From NCBI GenBank assembly GCA_026996935.1, contig JALWJW010000088.1, positions 1 through 12,551 on the forward strand: a stretch of 12,551 bases of DNA. The letters are read 5' to 3'. The translations under genes and the position numbers were made by a program. Within the stretch, counting starts at the first letter, position 1. Every line of letters begins with the position of its first letter. This DNA comes from Hyphomicrobiales bacterium (lineage in GTDB: Bacteria; Pseudomonadota; Alphaproteobacteria; Rhizobiales; Aestuariivirgaceae). This document shows positions 7,389 through 12,551 of the stretch, piece by piece. The notes below the pieces were generated by a model. It was not told the origin of the DNA and ran no database searches. It saw nothing but the letters and a program-made list of their open reading frames with translations.

Positions 7389-7394
7389 TAATAA
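7389..7394 (+). promoter_or_regulatory. predicted -10 element of the small-RNA promoter
   Basis: TAATAA (or the overlapping TTTAAT at 7387-7392) is a fair -10 hexamer. With the FNR-type box as activator site replacing a -35, it gives a start at about 7399-7402, eight to eleven bases before the first hairpin of the RNA. Confidence 0.45.
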
Positions 7395-7400
7395 GGTGAT

Positions 7401-7553
7401 TGTCTGTCAATGGTTGTTAAGTTTCCTCAAGATTTTTAACAACCATCTTAAATAACCAATACTTATTCGTTTACGAAAAAAGCGTTGTTTATTTCCTTGG
7501 ACCGTAGATCATGTCGCCCAATTCCCTCCAGACGTGACTACGGTCCTTTTTTT
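7401..7553 (+). ncRNA. candidate small regulatory RNA with two anti-SD hairpin loops
   Basis: A plus-strand transcript of about 150 nt is inferred from a promoter-like region at its start and a strong terminator at its end, with no plus-strand ORF between. Hairpin 1: an 11-bp perfect stem (7410-7420 with 7436-7446) closing a 15-nt loop that contains TTTCCTC. A linker rich in A and T follows (7447-7498). Hairpin 2 is the terminator stem (7499-7507 with 7538-7546), extended by seven more pairs (7509-7515 with 7531-7537) past one bulged A, closing another 15-nt loop that contains TTCCCTCC. Both loops could pair with Shine-Dalgarno sequences, as several alphaproteobacterial trans-acting RNAs do. 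The FNR/FixK-type box suggests induction under low oxygen. I cannot match it to a named family. The exact 5' end is estimated. Confidence 0.65.
7499..7553 (+). terminator. orphan plus-strand intrinsic terminator (3' end of the RNA)
   Basis: GGACCGTAG (7499-7507) pairs perfectly with CTACGGTCC (7538-7546), followed by seven T residues (7547-7553). It is directional: on the minus strand no T-run follows the stem. The nearest upstream plus-strand gene, maeB, ends 490 bases before it and has a minus-strand gene in between, so this terminator belongs to another transcript. Confidence 0.85.
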
Positions 7554-7738
7554 GTTTTAGAGTCTAAATTGAACAATCATTTGTCGCTCATCGCTTAGCG
7601 GAATGGATACCGGTGTCAAGCACCGGTATGACGGAGAGGGGAGTGGTGTTGATCTCCACTCAAACCTCGTCATTGCGGCGAAAGCTGTAATTCATGTCAT
7701 AGGCTATCAGTTGGTCAAAATGCATTTCTCTAGAATCA
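7554..7738. other. spacer between the RNA terminator and the nrdJ terminator
   Basis: No gene seen. It holds the half palindromic element (7604-7634), a weak 6-bp hairpin (7641-7646 with 7655-7660) and, at 7668-7685, CGTCATTGCGGCGAAAGC. This last resembles the outer end of alphaproteobacterial intergenic repeats and may be a decayed copy of one. Confidence 0.5.
7604..7634. repeat. half copy of the intergenic palindromic repeat
   Basis: This 31-base unit matches the right arm of the 3021-3134 element at both ends and in the loop: TGGATA at the start, TCAA in the loop, TATGACGG at the end. The stem bases differ but remain paired (ATACCGGTG 7607-7615 with CACCGGTAT 7621-7629, 9 bp perfect). Changes that keep the pairing argue that the hairpin is what is conserved. 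The matching left arm is not clearly present. Confidence 0.65.
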
Positions 7739-7769
7739 AAAACGGCGAGGAAATAATCCCCGCCGTTTT
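7739..7769 (-). terminator. nrdJ intrinsic terminator
   Basis: Arms 7739-7750 and 7758-7769 pair around a 7-base loop with a CGGCG/CGCCG core. On the minus strand the one non-Watson-Crick position is G·U, and the arm runs into a T-run of five. It lies 25 bases after the nrdJ stop codon at 7795. Confidence 0.88.
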
Positions 7770-7794
7770 ATAATTGTGTCTTAAACCCTAACCC

Positions 7795-10700
7795 TTAACT
7801 ACAGCCACTCGTAGAGCCACAAGTATCACACTTTAAGCATGTGCCGTTGCGGACCATGGTGAAGTTGCCACATTCGCTGCAGTTTTCGCCTTCATAGCCC
7901 TTCATCCGTGCCTCTGCGCGGTGCTCGGCTTTGGTTTTAATGGCATTGTCCGGGCGTTCCATTGGCTCCGGGTTAATATCAAGAGCAATAGCCGCGCTGC
8001 CTGTTGTGGTTGAGGTTGCCGGTGTTGGTGCTGTGGCGGTTTCACTTACCGCTGTACCAAGGTCGGCCTGCATGGTCGCAACCGTATTGGCGCCTGAGGC
8101 TTGAGCTGAGTTTGGCATGACTACAACATTTGATGGCACCTGATTGCGAACAAATCCACGTGACATATATTGAGTCGCAGGAATTGAATTAGGATCATCA
8201 CCCAATTTACTTTCCTTTACGCCTTTGCCCATCGCTTCAAAAGCATTTTCTGCTGGAATAACATGGGCAAGATCATCGCGACCAAGGTAAGACACAGCCA
8301 ATTCACGGAACACATAATCAAGAATAGATGTTGCATTCTTGATGGTTTCGTTGCCCGAAACAATGCCCGCAGGTTCAAACCGCGTAAAGGTGAAAGCCTC
8401 AACATACTCTTCCAATGGCACGCCATATTGAAGGCCAAGTGAAATCGCAATGGCAAAATTGTTCATCATGGCGCGGAAGGCTGCTCCTTCTTTGTGCATA
8501 TCGATAAAGATTTCACCGATTGAACCGTCTTCATATTCACCCGTTCGTAAATAAACCTTATGACCACCCACAACAGCTTTTTGTGTATAGCCTTTACGAC
8601 GATGTGGAAGTTTTTCACGTTCGCGATTAATCACTTCTACAACTTTTTCAACAATACGTTCAGTGGTTTTCTCAACCCGCTGGTTCATTGGTTGTGATGC
8701 AGCAAGTTCATCAATCACATCATCCACGTCTTCATCATCATCAATCAGATTAGAGGAAAGCGGTTGTGAAAGTTTTGAACCATCACGATAAAGCGCGTTG
8801 GCTTTAAGGCCAAGTTTCCATGATTGCTGATAAGCCGCCAAACATTCTTCAACTGTTGCATCATTTGGCATATTGACGGTCTTAGAAATCGCACCGGAAA
8901 TGAACGGCTGTGCTGCCGCCATCATTTTGATGTGACTATCAACAGACAAGTAACGCTTACCGATGCGACCGCATGGGTTGGCACAATCAAATACGCTGAT
9001 ATGATCGTCAGACAAATGAGGAGCACCCTCTAAGGTCATTGCACCACACACAAAGGTGTTTGCTGCTTCAATGTCATCTTTGCTAAAGCCAACTTCGGCC
9101 AACAAATCAAAGTTCAGGTCATCAAGCTGCTCATCATTAAGACCTAGAGTTTCTTTACAGAACTTTTCGCCCAATGTGTATTTATTGAACACGAATTTAA
9201 TGTCAAATGCGGTGCTCAAGCCCTGCTCAACCGCTTCAATCTGGCGGCTGGTAAAGCCTTTTTCCTTAAGCGCATCATGATTGACACCCGGGGCACCAGA
9301 TAAAGTGTTATGGCCAACAGCATAGCTGACAATATCTTCAATCTGATTGGCATCATATCCAAGCGTGCGAAGCGCAGCCGGCACACCGCGATTGATGATT
9401 TTAAAGTAACCACCGCCAGCAAGCTTTTTAAATTTAACCAAAGCAAAGTCAGGCTCAATACCCGTGGTATCACAATCCATCACCAGGCCAATTGTGCCCG
9501 TGGGAGCGATAACAGAAACTTGCGCGTTACGCAGCCCATGTTCCTCAGCTAACGTCACCGCTTTATCCCACGCAGCACAGGCACGTTCAACCATGGACTT
9601 ATCGGGAGTATTGCCATGGTCAAGTGCAACCGGGTCAATACTTAAATCCTCATACCCTGACGTTTCACCGAAGGCTGCACGTCTATGATTACGCAAAACG
9701 CGCAACACATGCTCACGGTTCTTCTTATAGCCGGGGAAGGGACCAAGCTCTTTGGACATTTCTGCAGAAGTCGCATAAGAAACACCGGTCATAATTGCTG
9801 TGATTGTACCGCAAATGGCGCGGCCCTGATCACTATCATAAGATAGACCCTTAGTCATTAACAGGCCGCCAATATTGGCAAAGCCCAATCCAAGGGTGCG
9901 GAAGTCGTAAGAGCGTCTGGCAATTTCTTTTGATGGGAATTGTGCCATCATAACAGAAATTTCAAGCACCATTGTCCATAGGCGAACACCGTGTTCAAAT
10001 TCGGCAGTTTTAAATTCACCTGTTTCAAAATCGTGGAATTGTAAAAGGTTCAATGAGGCAAGGTTGCAAGCCGTGTCATCAAGGAACATATATTCAGAAC
10101 ATGGATTAGAGGCAACAATATCGCCATCAGCTTTACAGGTGTGCCAGTCATTAATCGTGGTGTGGAACTGGATGCCGGGATCAGCACAAGCCCAGGCAGC
10201 ATTGCCAACCTTGTCCCATAGTTCACGCGCATCAACTGTTTTGGCAACGCCAGGGGCGTTGCGCCATGTTAGATCCCAACTGGAACCATTTTCGACGGCG
10301 CGTAAGAATTTGTCCGTAACGCGAATAGAGTTGTTTGAGTTCTGCCCGGAAACCGTACGATAGGCTTCGCCATCCCAATCGGTGTCGTATGTATCAAATT
10401 CAATATCTTTAAAGCCTTGCTTGGCAAACTGAATGACACGGCGGGTCAGATTGTCTGGTACCAAGCCTTTGCGTGCGTCTTTAACTGCGCGTTTAAGAGC
10501 AGGATTTTTGCTGGTTTCAAAGCAATCATCATTGTCACCTTCACAATTAACACAAGCCTTAAGAACCGCCTTAAGATGCTTTTTAACAATTTTCGAACCG
10601 GTTACAAGCGCGGCAACTTTTTGCTCTTCTTTAACTTTCCAGTCAATGTAGGCTTCAACATCAGGGTGGTCGATATCGATGACAACCATTTTGGCTGCAC

Positions 10701-11526
10701 GGCGTGTTGTACCGCCAGATTTAATTGCTCCCGCAGCGCGATCACCAATACGAAGGAAAGACATCAGGCCGGAAGATTTGCCGCCGCCTGACAATGGTTC
10801 GTTTTCACCGCGAATGTTGGAGAAGTTTGAACCCGTGCCAGAACCATATTTGAACAACCGCGCTTCACGGATCCACAGGTCCATAATGCCGCCATCATTT
10901 ACAAGGTCATCGCTTACCGATTGAATGAAGCAGGCATGTGGTTGTGGGTGTTCGTATGATGATTTTGATTTAACCAGTTTGCCGGTTTTATAATCAACAT
11001 AATGGTGCCCCTGGCTTGGGCCATCAATGCCGTAAGCCCAGAACAAGCCGGTGTTAAACCACTGTGGAGAGTTCGGTGCACATTTTTGTGTGGCCAGCAT
11101 GTAGCAAAGTTCGTCATAAAAAGCACGCGCATCTTCTTCACTATCGAAGTAGTCGCCTTTCCAACCCCAATAAGTCCATGTGCCAGCAAGGCGAGAAAAC
11201 ACTTGCTGAGAAGACATTTCAGGGCCATAGCGCTCATCTTCAGGCAATTTTGCTAAAGCTTCTTTGTCTTCAACCGAACGCCAAAGCCAGGAGGGGACAG
11301 AATTTTCTTCAACTTTTTTCAGCGCCCGAGGTACACCCGCTTTACGGAAATATTTTTGCGCAATAATGTCGCTTGCCACTTGAGACCAATCAGCAGGCAC
11401 TTCAATGTCAGCTAACCGGAAAACAATGGACCCGTCAGGGTTTTTGATCTCACTGGTTGCGGTCCGAAAATCGATTGTTGCAAATGGGCTTTGCCCTTGC
11501 GTTGTAAACAGGCGCTCTATGCGCAT
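7795..11526 (-). CDS. nrdJ: adenosylcobalamin-dependent (class II) ribonucleotide reductase
   Basis: Reduces ribonucleotides to deoxyribonucleotides using a radical generated from vitamin B12 coenzyme. It needs neither oxygen nor a second subunit, and acts in the cytoplasm. The 1243-aa length is that of the long alphaproteobacterial form. Visible residues: redox Cys199 (HACFIQS) and the catalytic loop NPCSE (Asn474, radical Cys476, Glu478). Partner Cys487 lies 11 residues after Cys476, the class II spacing. APTGTIGLVMDCDTTGIEPDF marks the C-terminal half of the barrel. A Cys-bearing insertion (CVNCEGDNDDC, 325-335) is normal for this subgroup. A TSCPD-type domain follows at about 1000-1120, then a linker rich in Ala and Thr. 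The tail has CxxC-like pairs (Cys1216, 1219, 1230, 1233, 1236, 1242), which probably bind zinc or shuttle electrons to the active site. The MRIERLFTTQGQSPF start is typical. AAGGGG lies 11 bases before the ATG. Regulation by NrdR is predicted from upstream boxes. Confidence 0.97.
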   Translation of the reverse strand: MRIERLFTTQGQSPFATIDFRTATSEIKNPDGSIVFRLADIEVPADWSQVASDIIAQKYFRKAGVPRALKKVEENSVPSWLWRSVEDKEALAKLPEDERYGPEMSSQQVFSRLAGTWTYWGWKGDYFDSEEDARAFYDELCYMLATQKCAPNSPQWFNTGLFWAYGIDGPSQGHHYVDYKTGKLVKSKSSYEHPQPHACFIQSVSDDLVNDGGIMDLWIREARLFKYGSGTGSNFSNIRGENEPLSGGGKSSGLMSFLRIGDRAAGAIKSGGTTRRAAKMVVIDIDHPDVEAYIDWKVKEEQKVAALVTGSKIVKKHLKAVLKACVNCEGDNDDCFETSKNPALKRAVKDARKGLVPDNLTRRVIQFAKQGFKDIEFDTYDTDWDGEAYRTVSGQNSNNSIRVTDKFLRAVENGSSWDLTWRNAPGVAKTVDARELWDKVGNAAWACADPGIQFHTTINDWHTCKADGDIVASNPCSEYMFLDDTACNLASLNLLQFHDFETGEFKTAEFEHGVRLWTMVLEISVMMAQFPSKEIARRSYDFRTLGLGFANIGGLLMTKGLSYDSDQGRAICGTITAIMTGVSYATSAEMSKELGPFPGYKKNREHVLRVLRNHRRAAFGETSGYEDLSIDPVALDHGNTPDKSMVERACAAWDKAVTLAEEHGLRNAQVSVIAPTGTIGLVMDCDTTGIEPDFALVKFKKLAGGGYFKIINRGVPAALRTLGYDANQIEDIVSYAVGHNTLSGAPGVNHDALKEKGFTSRQIEAVEQGLSTAFDIKFVFNKYTLGEKFCKETLGLNDEQLDDLNFDLLAEVGFSKDDIEAANTFVCGAMTLEGAPHLSDDHISVFDCANPCGRIGKRYLSVDSHIKMMAAAQPFISGAISKTVNMPNDATVEECLAAYQQSWKLGLKANALYRDGSKLSQPLSSNLIDDDEDVDDVIDELAASQPMNQRVEKTTERIVEKVVEVINREREKLPHRRKGYTQKAVVGGHKVYLRTGEYEDGSIGEIFIDMHKEGAAFRAMMNNFAIAISLGLQYGVPLEEYVEAFTFTRFEPAGIVSGNETIKNATSILDYVFRELAVSYLGRDDLAHVIPAENAFEAMGKGVKESKLGDDPNSIPATQYMSRGFVRNQVPSNVVVMPNSAQASGANTVATMQADLGTAVSETATAPTPATSTTTGSAAIALDINPEPMERPDNAIKTKAEHRAEARMKGYEGENCSECGNFTMVRNGTCLKCDTCGSTSGCS

Positions 11527-11857
11527 AATGTTAGTCCCCTTAAAACTTTCGCCTACGTGAATGAACCGCCACCATTAGCTGCTCAATCCACACCCTGATC
11601 TCGATCTTAAGTCGCCAAAATGCGCTCAAAATCTGTTTTGTTGTCTTTTTCAGCTCTCTTGAGCCTCAAAAGAATATTTTTGGAAAATCACCCACAAACA
11701 CACCCATCCTCAGATGAATATCTGTAGGAAATTTGACACCGTTACCCTGCTTGAGAACCGCTAAAAGGTTAACCCAATGCATTATTTTTTAATATGATCT
11801 GGCTTCGCCTAGTGAGTTTGAACTTATATTTTTAAGCTCAGACCACCCCTTAGCCAT
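11527..11857 (-). other. long nrdJ 5' leader
   Basis: If transcription starts at the promoter overlapping the NrdR boxes, the leader is about 330 nt. It has one clear hairpin: CAGAT-GAAT-ATCTG with outer CCT/AGG pairs around a bulged base (11708-11728). No cobalamin riboswitch or B12-box sequence is seen. A 38-codon frame starting at 11782 has no ribosome site. A second promoter nearer the gene cannot be excluded. Confidence 0.4.
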
Positions 11858-11863
11858 GAGTAG

Positions 11864-11893
11864 ACTGTAGTTCACTTTTGCGTCGCACGTCAA
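11864..11893 (-). promoter_or_regulatory. nrdJ: predicted nrdJ promoter
   Basis: On the minus strand TTGACG (11888-11893) is a near-consensus -35 and TACAGT (11864-11869) a 4/6 match to -10, with an 18-base spacer. The -35 lies inside the proximal NrdR box, where a bound repressor would block RNA polymerase. The start would be near 11857. Confidence 0.45.
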
Positions 11894-11903
11894 CAATTAG
11901 TGC
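11888..11903 (-). promoter_or_regulatory. NrdR box, promoter-proximal (degenerate)
   Basis: On the plus strand this reads CGTCAACAATTAGTGC. It shares CAACA and TAGTG at the same positions with the strong box at 11919 (11 of 16 bases identical) and lies exactly 31 bp from it, three helical turns. It overlaps the predicted -35. Alone it would not be called; the pairing with the strong box supports it. Confidence 0.5.
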
Positions 11904-11918
11904 GTTAACAAAAGGTAA

Positions 11919-11934
11919 ACACAACATGTAGTGT
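11919..11934 (-). promoter_or_regulatory. NrdR box, distal (strong)
   Basis: On the minus strand ACACTACATGTTGTGT matches the NrdR consensus acaCwAtATaTwGtgt at 14 of 16 positions and is part of a 20-bp near-palindrome (11917-11936). NrdR is the ATP/dATP-sensing repressor of ribonucleotide reductase genes and usually binds paired boxes spaced by whole helical turns. It lies about 390 bases upstream of nrdJ, the only reductase gene in the window. Confidence 0.72.
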
Positions 11935-11950
11935 TTGGCTGTTGAAACAA

Positions 11951-12119
11951 TGTGGATTAAATTTTAACCCGATTGATTCTATCGCCAACCTTGGCGGTTT
12001 TCGCCATTCTTGCGCAATCGCGCCTGTGGATAGTTGGTCTAAGTCTTGTGTTAACCAATTGTGTCAAGCCCATGAAAAAATATTTTTTTAAAATTTTTCT
12101 CCACAGGTTTTGTGCATAA
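11951..12119. promoter_or_regulatory. cluster of DnaA boxes beside an A/T-only tract
   Basis: Four 9-mers resemble the DnaA box TTATNCACA. They are TGTGGATTA (11951-11959, reverse, one mismatch), TGTGGATAG (12025-12033, reverse, one mismatch), TTCTCCACA (12097-12105, forward, one mismatch) and TGTGCATAA (12111-12119, reverse, perfect). A 24-base run of only A and T (12075-12098) abuts the third box and could be an unwinding element. GANTC methylation sites occur at 11975, 12156 and 12187. Two readings: DnaA control of nrdJ, as known for E. coli nrdAB, or an origin of replication. Confidence 0.5.
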
Positions 12120-12250
12120 AACCCGATTTTGGGGATGATTTTGTCGCTAAAAACGGAATCAGAACGCAAAAACGTGAATAGCTAGTGATTCCAAACAAGG
12201 TCATAGTGGATTGAACAAAATAGAACTTAAAATAAAAAAGGGAGAGACAG

Positions 12251-12551
12251 ATGAGCGATGATAAAACCACAGGTAGTTGTCAGTGTGGCGCAGTAACTTA
12301 TGAGTTAACAGGCAAGCCTATGTTTGCTGCACACTGTTGTTGCAATTCATGTAAAAAAGCCTCAGGCGCCGATCACATTACCGCAGCTTTTTATACTGAT
12401 GATCAGATTGAGATGAAAGGTGAGGTCGCTTCTTTCAGTATGACCGCTGATAGTGGCGCGACCAGTACGCGGCATTTCTGCCCAACCTGTGGCTCGCGGC
12501 TTTATTCAACCAATTCTGGCCGCCCGGGCGTAAAAGGCATTCAAGTTGGCA
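12251..12551 (+). CDS. GFA/DUF636-family zinc protein (5' part, runs off the window)
   Basis: The first 100 codons are visible and open to the window edge. Three cysteine groups typical of the GFA (glutathione-dependent formaldehyde-activating enzyme-like) fold are present: Cys10-x-Cys12, Cys29-x-Cys31-x2-Cys34 in HCCCNSCKKASG, and Cys77-x2-Cys80 in CPTCGSRL. The first and last groups normally hold a structural zinc and the middle group a second zinc. Most family members are uncharacterised, and the formaldehyde-glutathione role applies to few, so no reaction is assigned. It is probably cytoplasmic, with no signal peptide. Start: ATG at 12251 with GGGAGAG 4 bases upstream. It is divergent from nrdJ across the 0.7-kb regulatory region. 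The C-terminal third is likely missing. Confidence 0.85.
   Translation, partial: MSDDKTTGSCQCGAVTYELTGKPMFAAHCCCNSCKKASGADHITAAFYTDDQIEMKGEVASFSMTADSGATSTRHFCPTCGSRLYSTNSGRPGVKGIQVG

Noticed and set aside
8217..11366. Many frames of 65-124 codons inside nrdJ on both strands
   Set aside because: Shadows of a single well-supported 1243-residue reductase gene; none has a family match or its own signals.
11666..11782. 38-codon minus-strand frame (MHWVNLLAV...) in the nrdJ leader as a regulatory leader peptide
   Set aside because: No Shine-Dalgarno sequence before its ATG and no attenuator hairpin after it.
11527..11860. Cobalamin riboswitch upstream of the B12-dependent reductase
   Set aside because: Neither the B12-box nor the conserved core sequences could be found on the minus strand.
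11905..11920. CtrA-like site TTAA-N7-TAAAC between the NrdR boxes
   Set aside because: The second half has a mismatch, AT-rich DNA gives such matches often, and no second site supports it; TTAACC half-sites nearby lack partners.
12211..12238. TTGAAC-N16-TAAAAA as promoter of the GFA-family gene
   Set aside because: It would start transcription inside the ribosome binding site at 12240-12246, which is incompatible with that site being used.
11957..12270. Minus-strand frames of 60 and 70 codons upstream of nrdJ
   Set aside because: They run through the DnaA boxes and the A/T-only tract, lack ribosome sites and overlap each other.

Overview
The window looks like chromosomal DNA of an alphaproteobacterium with moderate to low GC. 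The basis is an alphaproteobacterial-type B12-dependent ribonucleotide reductase with its Cys-rich tail, an AspRS carrying the non-discriminating signature residues, a malic enzyme fused to a phosphotransacetylase-like domain, and intergenic palindromes ending in a TATGACGG/CCGTCAT motif of a kind common in that class. Genus cannot be told. No IS element, prophage gene, CRISPR array, tRNA or rRNA was seen.

Layout, left to right: the possible 3' tail of a gene (to 74); a gene-free stretch; a secreted DUF302-type protein (498-992) with a strong terminator; aspS (1189-2967), a duplicated terminator pair and a palindromic repeat; a convergent, unrecognised secreted 404-aa protein (4446-3232, minus); maeB (4672-7005); a 61-aa unknown protein (7266-7081, minus); an intergenic region with an FNR/FixK-type box and a probable small RNA ending at a strong orphan terminator (about 7401-7553); a second palindromic repeat; nrdJ (11526-7795, minus) with a long leader; a 0.7-kb non-coding region with a pair of NrdR boxes and a cluster of DnaA boxes beside an A/T-only tract; and the 5' part of a GFA/DUF636 zinc protein (12251 onward).

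The genes do not form one operon. Nearly every unit has its own terminator, and most are housekeeping functions: tRNA charging, C4 metabolism and dNTP supply. The non-coding DNA holds the most interesting material. The plus-strand transcript at 7401-7553 has no ORF and starts about 41 nt after an FNR-like box. It folds into two long hairpins, each showing a pyrimidine-rich anti-Shine-Dalgarno-like sequence in a 15-nt loop, so it could be an oxygen-responsive riboregulator. The nrdJ control region combines NrdR boxes on the promoter with upstream DnaA boxes, which would tie dNTP synthesis to nucleotide level and replication initiation; an origin of replication is the alternative reading of the DnaA boxes.
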